A stretch of 64,000 bases of DNA from an uncultured Faecalibacterium sp. (GTDB lineage Bacteria > Bacillota > Clostridia > Oscillospirales > Ruminococcaceae), in assembly GCA_934513205.1 (NCBI GenBank), contig CAKSWU010000002.1, positions 124,001-188,000 on the forward strand, in the 5' to 3' direction. The notes under the pieces are model-generated. The model had not been told where the DNA came from, did no database searches, and saw only the letters and a program-made list of their open reading frames with translations. Shown here one piece after another: positions 32,607 to 41,279 of the stretch. Both the position numbers and the translations under genes were made by a program. Positions within the stretch are counted from its first letter, which is position 1; each line of letters begins with the position of its first letter.

Positions 32607-32612
32607 TCATTT

Positions 32613-33437
32613 TTATAGGGGCTGCTCTTCAAATCCCTTGCCGGTCAGCACGGTCACGGCGGTAAAGCCCGCAGCCTTGAGGGCAGCGGCAGCTTCGTCA
32701 AAGCCAAAAGTCAGGCTGGCGGTGTCGTGGGCATCGGAGGTGATGATGACCTTGCCACCCATCTTCTGCCACTCGCCCAGCAGCCACGGGCCGGGGTAGA
32801 AGTCCTTGCGGTAGCCGCGGTAGACGCCGCCGGTGTTTACCTCCAGCAGGCAGTCGTTTGCCTTTGCCGCCTGCAGCGCCTTGAGGGCGGCAGCCTTGTA
32901 GCGGGGCGACTCCTCGTCAAAGAACTCGCCGCCGGCGTTCAGCTTCTTGATGAGGTCGATGTGCGCCAGAATGTCCGGCTTCAGGGCAGCCACTTTTTCC
33001 ACCTCGGCAAAGTAGGCTTCCACCGCCGCCAACGGGTCGGCGTCAAAGTCGTCGTTGATGCAGTCCCACAGATCCTGCGGGCGGAAGTCGATCTCATAAT
33101 ACTTGCCGGTGTTCTTGCCGTACAGATGGTGTGCGCTGCCGATCCAGTAATCGTAGCCGGTGCGCTTGTCCTCGCTGAGGATATCCCACTCGATGCCGCA
33201 CAGGATGTCCACCTTGCCGCGGTACTCGGTCTTGAGCTTGGCAATGGTGGCTTTGTACTGGGCAGTGCGGCTGGGACTCATGCAGTATTCCCGGTCGCGC
33301 TGGGTGTAGCTGTGACCGGTGAAACCCAACGTGGTCAGCCCCTGTGCACAGGCGGCGCTTGCCATATCCTGCAGGGTGTTTTTGCCATCGCACATGGTGG
33401 AATGGCAATGGACACTGGACTTTCGGTAATCTGCCAT
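32613..33437 (-). CDS. hisJ: PHP-family histidinol-phosphatase
   Basis: 274 residues of the PHP phosphoesterase family. Metal ligands are visible in VHCHSTMCDGKN (about 9-20), GFTGHSYT (about 37), GIEWDIL (about 80), GSAHHLY and the late ITSDAHD. HisJ/HisK enzymes remove the phosphate from histidinol phosphate. Placement as the last gene of a his operon that lacks another phosphatase makes this assignment good. The ATG at 33437 comes 7 bases after the hisIE stop; the likely ribosome site (AGGAAAGGA) lies unusually far upstream, inside hisIE. Confidence 0.88.
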   Translation of the reverse strand: MADYRKSSVHCHSTMCDGKNTLQDMASAACAQGLTTLGFTGHSYTQRDREYCMSPSRTAQYKATIAKLKTEYRGKVDILCGIEWDILSEDKRTGYDYWIGSAHHLYGKNTGKYYEIDFRPQDLWDCINDDFDADPLAAVEAYFAEVEKVAALKPDILAHIDLIKKLNAGGEFFDEESPRYKAAALKALQAAKANDCLLEVNTGGVYRGYRKDFYPGPWLLGEWQKMGGKVIITSDAHDTASLTFGFDEAAAALKAAGFTAVTVLTGKGFEEQPL

Positions 33438-33444
33438 AACTGTT

Positions 33445-34080
33445 TCACTGCATCCTTTCCTGTTTGACCTTGTGGTCAATGACGTGTCGTTTTTCCAGCT
33501 CACGGGTCACATCCTCCACCGTGATGCCGGCGCTGACCATCAGCACCAGCACATGATAGGCAAGGTCGCTGATCTCGTAGACTGTTTCGTCCTTGTCCTC
33601 TTTTTCGCCCGCAATGATGACCTCGGTGCACTCCTCGCCCACCTTTTTCAGGATCTTTTCCTTGCCCTTTTCAAACAGGTAGGTGGTGTAGCTGCCTGCG
33701 GTGGGGGTATCCTTGCGGCCTTTGATGAGGTTATACAGCCCCTGCCAGCTGAACTGCTTCAGCTCCGGGGAGACATATACTTCGTTGAAAAAGCAGCTTT
33801 CCGCTCCGGTGTGGCAGGCGGGGCCGTCCTTCACCACCTCTACCACCAGCGCATCGGCGTCGCAGTCGGCGGTGATGGACACCACCCGCTGCACGTTGCC
33901 GCTGGTCTCGCCCTTGCGCCAGATCTCCTGACGGCTGCGGCTCCAGAACACGGTGCGCCCCTCGGCAATGGTCAGTGCCAGCGTTTCGGCGTTCATGTAG
34001 GCAAGGGTGAGCACCTGCTTTGTGTAGTGATCCTGCACGATGGCGGGGATCAGGCCTTTTTCATCGAATTTCAGTTCCAT
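33445..34080 (-). CDS. hisIE: Phosphoribosyl-AMP cyclohydrolase / phosphoribosyl-ATP pyrophosphatase
   Basis: A bifunctional 211-residue enzyme for steps two and three of histidine synthesis. About 1-105 is HisI (LTLAYMNAETLALT, FWSRSRQEIWRKGETSGN, and a metal-binding DCDADAL and ACHTGAESCF). About 120-205 is HisE (an all-helical MazG-like fold, KKVGEECTEVIIAG). The ATG at 34080 follows GGAGGGAG by 7 bases. A 78-base gap to hisF contains an internal promoter. Confidence 0.95.
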   Translation of the reverse strand: MELKFDEKGLIPAIVQDHYTKQVLTLAYMNAETLALTIAEGRTVFWSRSRQEIWRKGETSGNVQRVVSITADCDADALVVEVVKDGPACHTGAESCFFNEVYVSPELKQFSWQGLYNLIKGRKDTPTAGSYTTYLFEKGKEKILKKVGEECTEVIIAGEKEDKDETVYEISDLAYHVLVLMVSAGITVEDVTRELEKRHVIDHKVKQERMQ

Positions 34081-34114
34081 AACGGTTCTCCCTCCCCGGA
34101 TGGGGATACTGTGT

Positions 34115-34143
34115 ATTTTATCGGATTCAAGACAAAAATGCAA
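34115..34143 (-). promoter_or_regulatory. Internal promoter before hisIE
   Basis: Minus strand: TTGCAT, 17-base spacer, TAAAAT (plus-strand 34138-34143 and 34115-34120). It would give extra hisIE-hisJ transcription. Confidence 0.6.
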
Positions 34144-34158
34144 GGGGTTTATGCGTTT

Positions 34159-34914
34159 TTACAGCCGCATCTCCACGCCGTTGGCGTTCAGGTACTCCTT
34201 CAGCTCCCGGATGCCCAGCAGCTTCTGGTGGAAGATGCCCGCCGCCAGCCCGGCGTCGATGCCCTTGTGGTGGAACAGCTCCAGAAAATCCTCTTTTTTG
34301 CCCGCGCCGCCGCTGGCAATGATGGGGATATCCACCCGGGCAGCCACCGCGTCCAGCATTTCAAGGTCGAAGCCGCTGCGCACGCCGTCGGTGTCGATGC
34401 TGTTCAGGCATATTTCGCCTGCGCCGTGGGCGGCGCACCAGCTGATCCAGTCCAGCGCATCCCGCCCGGTATCCTCGCGCCCGCCCTTGGCAAACACCCG
34501 GAACTGCCCGTTCACCCGCTTCACGTCTGCGGAAAGCACCACGCACTGGTTGCCGTAGCGCTGGGCGGCGGCGGGGATGAGCCCGGGGTCCTTCAACGCA
34601 CCGGAGTTGACGCTGACCTTATCCGCGCCGCATTTCAGCACCCGATCAAAATCCTCCAGTGTGTTGATGCCGCCGCCCACGGTCAGGGGGATAAAAATTT
34701 CTCCCGCCACCCGGGTCAGGATGTCGGTAAAGAGGGCGCGTCCCTCAAAGCTGGCGGTGATATCGTAGAACACCAGCTCGTCCGCCCCGGCGGCGTTGTA
34801 CAGCCGTGCCATCTCCACCGGGTCGGCTACGTCTTTGATGCCTTCAAAGTTCGTGCCCTTGACTACGCGGCCATTGCGCACATCGAGACAGGGGATAATG
34901 CGTTTGGTGATCAT
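34159..34914 (-). CDS. hisF: Imidazole glycerol phosphate synthase, cyclase subunit
   Basis: A 251-residue (beta/alpha)8 barrel that cyclises PRFAR with ammonia from HisH to give IGP and AICAR. It begins MITKRIIPCLDVRNGRVVKG with the catalytic Asp in CLDV (about residue 11). VGGGINTLEDF and the phosphate-binding NSIDTDGVRSGFD are present, as is the second catalytic Asp (about 130). The start at 34914 follows AGAGGATC. It lies 18 bases after hisA. Confidence 0.97.
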   Translation of the reverse strand: MITKRIIPCLDVRNGRVVKGTNFEGIKDVADPVEMARLYNAAGADELVFYDITASFEGRALFTDILTRVAGEIFIPLTVGGGINTLEDFDRVLKCGADKVSVNSGALKDPGLIPAAAQRYGNQCVVLSADVKRVNGQFRVFAKGGREDTGRDALDWISWCAAHGAGEICLNSIDTDGVRSGFDLEMLDAVAARVDIPIIASGGAGKKEDFLELFHHKGIDAGLAAGIFHQKLLGIRELKEYLNANGVEMRL

Positions 34915-34932
34915 ATTTTCGATCCTCTCTGT

Positions 34933-35652
34933 TTAATCCCGTACAAGTTCTACGCAACGTGCAAGATCCAGTGTGCCGGTGTACAGGCTCTTGCCCAGAA
35001 TCGCCGCTGCCGTGCCCATCTGCTGCAATGCCAGCAGCTCGCCCTCAGAGGAGATGCCGCCGCTGGCGGTAAAGGCCACCCCGGGCACCTGGGCCGCTAA
35101 TTGGCGGTAAAGGCCAAGGTTTGTGCCCTGCATCGCGCCGTCACAGGCAATGTCGGTGTAGATGATGGCGGTGCAGCCGGCTGCGGCAAGCCGCTTGCAG
35201 AAGGCTACGCCCGGCTCGACGCTGACCTCCTTCCAGCCGTGGATGGCCACATAGCCGTCCTTGGCGTCCACGCCCACGGCAATTTTGTCGCCGTATTTTT
35301 GCAGCATCCGGGCGGTAAAGGCAAAATCCGTCACCGCCACGCTGCCCAGAATGCAGCGCCCTACCCCGAGGGAAAGATATTTTTCAATGCGCTCCTCAGT
35401 GCGGATGCCGCCGCCGACCTCGATGTACAAGCCGCCCTGCTTTGCCAGCGCGGCAATGGTGTCGTAGTTGGAAAGGGTGCCGTCCTTGGCACCGTCCAAG
35501 TCCACCACATGAAGATTTTTTGCCCCGGCGGCTACAAAGCTGCGTGCCTGTGCGCAGGGGTCCTGCCCGTAAACGGTCATGCGGTCGTAGTCGCCCTGTG
35601 TCAGGCGCACCACCTGCCCGCCGCGCAGGTCAATGGCTGGAAATAGCTGCAT
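34933..35652 (-). CDS. hisA: Phosphoribosylformimino-AICAR ribonucleotide isomerase
   Basis: A 239-residue barrel enzyme that isomerises ProFAR to PRFAR. It begins MQLFPAIDLRGGQVVRLTQGDYD (catalytic Asp in AIDLRGG, about 8). VGGGIRTEERIEKYLSLG and IIYTDIACDGAMQG, with the second Asp, are visible. The ribosome site GAGGGG is part of a copy of the conserved gene-end motif at 35666, so this motif lies directly upstream of hisA translation. Confidence 0.97.
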   Translation of the reverse strand: MQLFPAIDLRGGQVVRLTQGDYDRMTVYGQDPCAQARSFVAAGAKNLHVVDLDGAKDGTLSNYDTIAALAKQGGLYIEVGGGIRTEERIEKYLSLGVGRCILGSVAVTDFAFTARMLQKYGDKIAVGVDAKDGYVAIHGWKEVSVEPGVAFCKRLAAAGCTAIIYTDIACDGAMQGTNLGLYRQLAAQVPGVAFTASGGISSEGELLALQQMGTAAAILGKSLYTGTLDLARCVELVRD

Positions 35653-35665
35653 ACATTATGACCCC

Positions 35666-35772
35666 TCTCGTGAAAATGCGTTTGGAGCGGCCCGCAGGCC
35701 GCGACAAACGCGAAATTAAAAATAATTTTTCCGCTAAATATGCCCAGAGCGCAAGCGGAGGGCATTTAAAAT
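35666..35772. repeat. Dispersed repeat R2, copy B, with conserved tail
   Basis: TCTCGTGAAAATGC (35666-35679) followed by the same two hairpins as at 4857: GTTTG/CAAAC around GGCCCGCAGGCC, then TATGCCC/GGGCAT. It separates hisH from hisA inside the his operon. A terminator-like hairpin here could reduce hisA-hisF expression relative to the upstream genes. Confidence 0.7.
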
Positions 35773-35787
35773 CGTTTTGCTCGGTAA

Positions 35788-35805
35788 CTGAGAGGGCGTG
35801 CCCGC
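35788..35805. repeat. Fragment of R1 tail
   Basis: CTGAGAGGGCGTGCCC next to the hisH stop matches the right end of R1 (CTGAGAGGGCGAG). It is probably a remnant of a larger copy. Confidence 0.4.
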
Positions 35806-36414
35806 TCACAATTCGCTGAACGCCTTGAGGATCCGCAGCCCGGTGTCGCCGCTCTTTTCCGGGTGGAACTGGGTGCCGTACACGTTGCCCGCCCGCACCG
35901 CACCGGTGACCGGGATGGAATAATCGCTGACGGCAAGGGTGCTTTCGGCGCAGTTTTTGCCGTAGTAGCTGTGGACGTAGTACACATACTCGCCCTCGCG
36001 GATGTAGCGGAACAGGGGGTCGTCCTTTACGATGTGCAAGGCGTTCCAGCCCATCTGCGGCACCTTCAGCCCTTTGTCCGCAAGGTCGGGCCCCAGCGGG
36101 CAGACCTCGCCTTTGATAAAGCCCAGCCCGGCGTGCTCGCCGTATTCGTAGCTTTTTTCAAACAGCAGCTGCATCCCAAGGCAGATGCCCAGCAGGGGCT
36201 TGTGCTCCGCCTGCTCCTTCAGCACCGGTACAAGGCCGGTGGCGGTAAGCTTTGCCATGGCATCCCCGAATGCGCCCACCCCCGGCAGGATAAGCCGGTC
36301 GGCGGCGCGGAGGACATCGGCATCGGCGGTGACCACTGCCTGCAGCCCCAGCTGCTGCAAGCTGGAACGCAGGCTGAACAGGTTGCCCACGCCGTAATCA
36401 AGAATGGCGATCAT
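35806..36414 (-). CDS. hisH: Imidazole glycerol phosphate synthase, glutaminase subunit
   Basis: A 202-residue class I glutamine amidotransferase. LILPGVGAFGDAM (oxyanion region, about 46-58), the nucleophile Cys in GICLGMQLLF (about 80), and the His/Glu pair in GTQFHPEKS (about 184-188) form the triad. It supplies ammonia to HisF. The ATG overlaps the hisB stop (ATGA), with AAAGGA 8 bases upstream. Confidence 0.96.
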   Translation of the reverse strand: MIAILDYGVGNLFSLRSSLQQLGLQAVVTADADVLRAADRLILPGVGAFGDAMAKLTATGLVPVLKEQAEHKPLLGICLGMQLLFEKSYEYGEHAGLGFIKGEVCPLGPDLADKGLKVPQMGWNALHIVKDDPLFRYIREGEYVYYVHSYYGKNCAESTLAVSDYSIPVTGAVRAGNVYGTQFHPEKSGDTGLRILKAFSEL

Positions 36415-37007
36415 ACCAGCAGTCCTTTCGTGGAAGGGATCTCGTCCCGGTGTGCCGCATCGATGCGCACGGCTTCGGCCAGCGCGTGGCCCGCGCCCTT
36501 GAAGCAGGCTTCCAGAATGTGGTGGGTGTTCTCGCCCGCAAACTGCACAAAATGGACGGTGGCGGGCACGCTGCGGGCAAAGCCGTACCAGAACTCCTTG
36601 GCGCACTCCACGTCAAAATCGCCCACCTTTTCGGTCTGGCAGCGGATGTCCCAGTTCAGGGTGCACCGGCCGGAAAGATCCACCGCGCACAGCACCAGTG
36701 CCTCGTCCATGGGCAGGTAGAAGCTGCCGTAGCGGCAGATGCCGCGCATCTCGCCCAGTGCCCGGGCAAAGGCCTGTCCCAGCGCAATGCCCACGTCCTC
36801 GGTGGTGTGGTGGTAGTCCACCTGCACATCGCCGTGGCAGGTGAGCACCAGATCAAACCGTCCGTGCCGGGCAAACAGCTCCAGCATGTGGTTCAGAAAG
36901 CCGCATCCGGTGTCGATCTCGTAGCGGCCGGTGCCGTCCAGATCAAGGGTCAGCTCGATCTGGGTCTCGTTGGTGCTGCGTTCCAGCGTTACCATGCGCT
37001 CTGCCAT
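36411..37007 (-). CDS. hisB: Imidazoleglycerol-phosphate dehydratase
   Basis: 198 residues, the monofunctional form without a phosphatase domain. It has the Mn-binding His clusters in FLNHMLELFARHG (about 38-50), DYHHTTEDVGIALGQA (about 64-79) and a second set in NTHHILEACFKGAGHAL (about 158-174). The ATG at 37007 is 7 bases after GGAGG; the GTG two codons upstream overlaps the hisC stop and the ribosome site, so it is not used. Confidence 0.96.
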   Translation of the reverse strand: MAERMVTLERSTNETQIELTLDLDGTGRYEIDTGCGFLNHMLELFARHGRFDLVLTCHGDVQVDYHHTTEDVGIALGQAFARALGEMRGICRYGSFYLPMDEALVLCAVDLSGRCTLNWDIRCQTEKVGDFDVECAKEFWYGFARSVPATVHFVQFAGENTHHILEACFKGAGHALAEAVRIDAAHRDEIPSTKGLLV

Positions 37008-37009
37008 TG

Positions 37010-38071
37010 TCACACCTCCAGTATTTTGTCCACGGCGTCCATCAGTGCCTGCATCTGCTCCGGCGTGCCGATGGTGATGCGCAGCCAGTTTTCAATGCGC
37101 GGCGCATCGAAATGCCGCACCAGAATGCCATTTTTCTTTAACTTTTTGTATAGCTCGCCGCCGTTTATCCGTTCTGTGCTGGCAAACACAAAGTTTGCGC
37201 GGCTGTCCAGTACGGTAAAGCCCCGGTCAGTCAGCTGCTGCATCGTCCATGCGCGGGTGTCCATAATGGCGGCGCGGGTCTTTTCAAAGTAGGCGGTATC
37301 CTCCAGTGCAGCCTGCCCGGCCTTCAAAGTCAGGCGGTTGATGTTGTAGGGGTTCAGGCTGAACTTGACCCGGTTCAAATCGGCGATCAGTGCCGCATTG
37401 CCCATGGCAAGCCCAAGCCGGGCCCCCGCCAGCTGCCGGGATTTGGAGAAGGTCTGCACCACCAGCAGGTTGTCGTATTGGTCGATCAGGGGCACACAGC
37501 TTTCGCCGCCAAAGTCCACATAGGCTTCGTCCACAATGACCACGCTGTCCGGGTTCGATCGCAAAATGCCCTCGATGGCCTCCCGGGGCAGGCACAGCCC
37601 GGTGGGGGCGTTGGGGTTTGCGATGACGATGGTCTCGTGCAGGCCGTGGTAATCGGCAGGGTCAAGGGTGAAGTCCTCTTTGAGCGGAATGATGTGGGTG
37701 GGGATATGTAGCAGGCTGCACCACACGCCGTAGCAGCCGTAGGTGATGTCCGCAAAGGCCAGTGGGTGGCTCTCGTCACAGAAAGCCCGCAGCGCAAAGA
37801 ACAGGTTCTCGTCGCTGCCGTTGCCGGGCATGACCTGAGAAGGCTGCAGGCCGAAATGCGCCGCCGCCGTGCGCAGCAGCTGGGCACAGGCGGGGTCGGA
37901 GTAAAGGCGCAGCTTTTCCACCTCGGCTTCGCTCACGGCTGCCACCACCCGGGGGGACGGCAGATAGGGGCTTTCGTTGGTGTTCAGTTTGATGTACTGC
38001 TGATCCTGCGGCTGCTCCCCGGGCGTGTAGGGGGTAACAGCGGACAGGGCAGGGGAAAGAAAACGGCTCAT
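37010..38071 (-). CDS. hisC: Histidinol-phosphate aminotransferase
   Basis: A 353-residue PLP enzyme of fold type I, swapping the amino group between histidinol phosphate and imidazole acetol phosphate. Motifs: LNTNESPY near the N-terminus, GNGSDENLFFALRAF (cofactor binding, about 83-97), ANPNAPTG, DEAYVDFGG, and the PLP Lys in QTFSKSRQLAGARLG (about 212). AGAGGAAACC is the ribosome site. It follows hisD by 12 bases. Confidence 0.96.
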   Translation of the reverse strand: MSRFLSPALSAVTPYTPGEQPQDQQYIKLNTNESPYLPSPRVVAAVSEAEVEKLRLYSDPACAQLLRTAAAHFGLQPSQVMPGNGSDENLFFALRAFCDESHPLAFADITYGCYGVWCSLLHIPTHIIPLKEDFTLDPADYHGLHETIVIANPNAPTGLCLPREAIEGILRSNPDSVVIVDEAYVDFGGESCVPLIDQYDNLLVVQTFSKSRQLAGARLGLAMGNAALIADLNRVKFSLNPYNINRLTLKAGQAALEDTAYFEKTRAAIMDTRAWTMQQLTDRGFTVLDSRANFVFASTERINGGELYKKLKKNGILVRHFDAPRIENWLRITIGTPEQMQALMDAVDKILEV

Positions 38072-38083
38072 AATGGTTTCCTC

Positions 38084-39361
38084 TTACTTCTCATACCGGA
38101 TGGTCACGCTGCGGGCGTGGGCGTGCAGACCCTCGCGCTCGGCAAAGTCTGCAATGCGGGGCGCAACGGCTTCCAGCGCGTCCCGGGTGTAGTAGATGAA
38201 GCTGGACTTCTTGACGAAATCGTCCACGCCCAGCGGGCTGGAAAAGCGTGCGGTGCCGCTGGTGGGCAGGGTGTGGTTGGGGCCTGCAAAGTAATCGCCC
38301 AGCGCCTCCGGCACGTTGCGGCCAAGGAAGATGCTGCCCGCGTTGCGGATCTCGTTCAGCACGCCGAAGGGGTCCTCCACGCAGACCTCCAAGTGCTCCG
38401 GCGCGATGATGTTGCAGGCCTCAATGGCCTTGTGCAGGTCGGTGCAGAGGATGATCTTGCCGTTGTCGTCCACGCTGGCGCGGGCAATGGCGGCGCGGGG
38501 CAGCTGCGGAATTTGTACCTCCAGTTCTGCCTGTACCGCCTTGGCAAGGTCTGCGCTGTCGGTGACAAGCACCGGGCTTGCCAGCCTGTCGTGCTCGGCC
38601 TGACTTAACAGGTCTGCCGCCACCCACGCAGGGTTGCAGCTGCCGTCTGCCAGCACCAGAATTTCGCTGGGGCCTGCGATCATATCAATGCCCACCTTGC
38701 CGAACACCTTGCGCTTGGCGGTGGCAACGTAGATGTTGCCGGGGCCAACGATCTTATCCACCGCCGGGATGCTCTGGGTGCCGTAGGCCAGCGCCGCCAC
38801 AGCCTGTGCGCCGCCGGTCTTGAAAATTTTGGTCACTCCGGCGGTGGCGGCAGCGGCCAGAATGACCGGGTTCACCTTGCCGTCCTTCCCGGCGGGGGTG
38901 GTCATCACGATCTCGGACACCCCTGCCACCTTGGCGGGGATGACGTCCATGAGCACGGTGGAAGGGTACGCCGCCGTGCCGCCGGGCACATAGACGCCCG
39001 CTTTTTCAATGGGGGTGTATTTCTGCCCCAGTACGATGCCGGGGCGGTCGTTCATCACAAAATTCTTGTGCACCTGCTGGCGGTGGAACTGCTCGATGTT
39101 CTCCGCCGCCTGCCGCAGGGTCTCGAGGAAATAGGGGTCCATGCCCGCAAAGGCTTCGTCGATCTCGGCCTGCGTCACCTGTAAATTTTCGATCGTTGCA
39201 CCGTCAAATTTCAGGGCGTAGTCCTTCAGGGCGTCGTCGCCCCGGGCGCGCACGTCCGCAATGATGGCGTCCACCACGTCCTCCACGTTCTTTTCGGCGC
39301 GGATGTCCCGGTTCAGAATTTCCTCCGGTTTCAGCTCGTCAAAATTATACAGCTTGATCAT
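38084..39361 (-). CDS. hisD: Histidinol dehydrogenase
   Basis: Catalyses the last two oxidations from histidinol to histidine, with zinc and NAD. 425 residues. It contains PGGTAAYPSTVLMDVIPAKVAGV, GGAQAVAALAYGTQ, VGPGNIYVATAKR, a long core and the zinc/catalytic region (AEHDR, NHTLPTSGTARF). The ATG at 39361 overlaps the hisG stop (ATGA) and follows GAGGAAG. The frame is open upstream over hisG, but that part is not used. Confidence 0.97.
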   Translation of the reverse strand: MIKLYNFDELKPEEILNRDIRAEKNVEDVVDAIIADVRARGDDALKDYALKFDGATIENLQVTQAEIDEAFAGMDPYFLETLRQAAENIEQFHRQQVHKNFVMNDRPGIVLGQKYTPIEKAGVYVPGGTAAYPSTVLMDVIPAKVAGVSEIVMTTPAGKDGKVNPVILAAAATAGVTKIFKTGGAQAVAALAYGTQSIPAVDKIVGPGNIYVATAKRKVFGKVGIDMIAGPSEILVLADGSCNPAWVAADLLSQAEHDRLASPVLVTDSADLAKAVQAELEVQIPQLPRAAIARASVDDNGKIILCTDLHKAIEACNIIAPEHLEVCVEDPFGVLNEIRNAGSIFLGRNVPEALGDYFAGPNHTLPTSGTARFSSPLGVDDFVKKSSFIYYTRDALEAVAPRIADFAEREGLHAHARSVTIRYEK

Positions 39362-40953
39362 TTCTCTTCCTCCTGCTTGTGCAAGGTGTCGCGCAGCTTT
39401 TCCAGCATGGTGTCCATCTGCCGGTGCTTGAACTGGTAGCTGGCCTTGTTGGCGATGAACCGCGCCGAGATGGGCATGAACTCGGTGACCACCTGCAGGC
39501 CGTTCTCCCGCAGGGTGGTGCCGGTCTCCACAATGTCCACGATGACGTCCGAAAGCCCGAGGATGGGTGCCAGCTCGATGGAGCCGTTCAGCTTGATGAT
39601 GTCGATATCCCGCCCCATGGAGGCGTAGTAGCGCTTTGCAATGTTGACGAACTTGGTCGCCACCCGCACCGGGCGGCTGGGGTCGTCCTGGTAGCCCGCC
39701 GGGGCGGCTACGCACATCCGGCAGCGGCCAAGGCCGGTGTCCAGCAGCTCGTACACGTCGGCGGCGGCTTCGGTCAGGATATCCTTGCCCACGATGCCCA
39801 CATCGGCAGCGCCGTGCTCCACATAGATGGCCACGTCGCTGGGCTTGACCAGAAAATACCGGATGCCCGCCGCCGGGTTCTCCACCACCAGCTTGCGGGT
39901 GGCGTTGTAGTCCTCCGGGCAGCCGTAGCCGATGCCCGCCAGCAGATTATACACCTTGTCGCCCAGCCGCCCCTTGGGCAGCGCCACGTTCAGCATCACC
40001 TTGCCGGTGTCCTGATGCTGCACCGGCGGCATCGCGTTCAGCCGGTCCAGCTCGTCCAGATACACCGCAAAGCCGATAGCACCCGCCCCGGGGGTGAACT
40101 TTTGCAGCAGCAGGTCGTACCGTCCGCCCTTCAGCAGCGGGCGGGGCAGGGCTTTGAGATAGCCCTGAAACACAAGGCCGTTGTAGTATTCCATCTCACC
40201 GGCTAAGGTCAGGTCTAACCGGATGCTGCCGCCCGCCTGTCCCAGCGTGGGCGCCAGGGCGGTCAGCTCTGCCACGGCGGCGGTCATGGCGGGGTTGCGG
40301 CAGAGCGCCGCCGCCTTGGAAAGGGTGGCGGCATAGCTGCCGGAAAGTTCCAGCACTCCGCACAAGGCGTCTGCCGCGGTTTCGGAAAGCCCCGCAGAAA
40401 GCGCGGCGGCGCGCAGCTCGTGGGCGTTTTTCTGCCGCAGCTTTTCCAGCAGCTGCGCCCGGGCGGCTTCCGGCACGCCCAGCGCATCGAACAGGCCGAA
40501 CAGGTAGCCCATGTGGCTGACCTCCAGCACCCACTCTGCGCCCAGCGCCGCCAGCGACTGCGCCGCCAGACACACCGCCTGCTGCACCTCGGCTTCGCCC
40601 ACAGCGCCCAGCAGTTCCAGACCCATCTGGGAGATCTCTTTAAAGGTGTGGCTTTCGGCAGAGGGACGATAGACGTTCTCGTGGTAGTAGTACCGCAGCG
40701 TCTCACCCGGGGCGGGCTGCGCCGTCTTGGCGATGGACAGGGTCACGTCCGGCTTGAGCGCCAGCAGACGGCCGTCGAGGTCGGTAAAGGTGATGACCTG
40801 CTCCGACGACAGAAAGCTGCGGTTGGCCTGATACAGGCTGTACTCCTCGAACCGTCCCATGTGGTACTTACGGCAGCCTGCCGTCTCGTACAGGCTGCGC
40901 AGCGCAAAGGAGGCCCGCTCCTTTGGCTGCAGATGCTCCAGACTGAACTCCAT
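39358..40953 (-). CDS. hisZ-hisG: HisZ-HisG fusion: ATP phosphoribosyltransferase
   Basis: 531 residues. About 1-320 is HisZ, a catalytically inactive relative of histidyl-tRNA synthetase (FEEYSLYQANRSFLSSEQV, LKPDVTLSIAKTA, YYYHENVYR, GGRYDLLLQKF). About 325-531 is short-form HisG (MLNVALPKGRLGDKVYNLL, DVAIYVEHGAADVGIVGKD, and the PRPP-binding DIVETGTTLRENGL). HisG makes PR-ATP, the first step of the pathway, and HisZ gives it histidine feedback. In most bacteria these are separate proteins; here they are one chain. The ATG at 40953 follows GAGGGAG. First gene of the his operon. Confidence 0.93.
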   Translation of the reverse strand: MEFSLEHLQPKERASFALRSLYETAGCRKYHMGRFEEYSLYQANRSFLSSEQVITFTDLDGRLLALKPDVTLSIAKTAQPAPGETLRYYYHENVYRPSAESHTFKEISQMGLELLGAVGEAEVQQAVCLAAQSLAALGAEWVLEVSHMGYLFGLFDALGVPEAARAQLLEKLRQKNAHELRAAALSAGLSETAADALCGVLELSGSYAATLSKAAALCRNPAMTAAVAELTALAPTLGQAGGSIRLDLTLAGEMEYYNGLVFQGYLKALPRPLLKGGRYDLLLQKFTPGAGAIGFAVYLDELDRLNAMPPVQHQDTGKVMLNVALPKGRLGDKVYNLLAGIGYGCPEDYNATRKLVVENPAAGIRYFLVKPSDVAIYVEHGAADVGIVGKDILTEAAADVYELLDTGLGRCRMCVAAPAGYQDDPSRPVRVATKFVNIAKRYYASMGRDIDIIKLNGSIELAPILGLSDVIVDIVETGTTLRENGLQVVTEFMPISARFIANKASYQFKHRQMDTMLEKLRDTLHKQEEEK

Positions 40954-41074
40954 TTCGCTCCCTCGTTTCCTTTCCCTTGTTTCTTTCCCTGCACCGGCAC
41001 ATTCCGGCGTCTCTATACACAAAAACATCCGGCGCGGCATCCTCCGCACCATAGAATGAAAGGTTTCTGTCTTT

Positions 41075-41103
41075 ATTTTACTTTATCGGGGTAAAGTTGT
41101 AAA
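41075..41103 (-). promoter_or_regulatory. Promoter of the histidine operon
   Basis: Minus strand: TTTACA, 17-base spacer, TAAAAT (plus-strand 41098-41103 and 41075-41080). The leader of about 115 bases shows no run of His codons and no T-box core. Confidence 0.75.
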
Positions 41104-41218
41104 GCGTGAAAGTGACCGTGATTTCCCGCTTCATCTTACAATTTTTCGGTGCGTTTGTACAGAAAGGCGAAAATGTTTCATAAAAAAGGGCAAACAGGTG
41201 ACGGATGGCAAACAAAAA

Positions 41219-41261
41219 GGAGCAGCCGCTCCCCGGTTTACACCAAGGAAACGGCGGCTCC
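41219..41261 (-). terminator. Terminator of the lipoprotein gene
   Basis: GGAGCAGCCG and CGGCGGCTCC arms, with A residues before them on the plus strand (T residues after them on the minus strand). Confidence 0.75.
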
Positions 41262-41279
41262 GTCTCTATCCTGTTTCTT

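Noticed and set aside
40954..41070. Possible His leader peptide or T-box before the his operon
   Set aside because: No run of His codons and no GGTGG T-box core. The open frame in this leader has no ribosome site of note.
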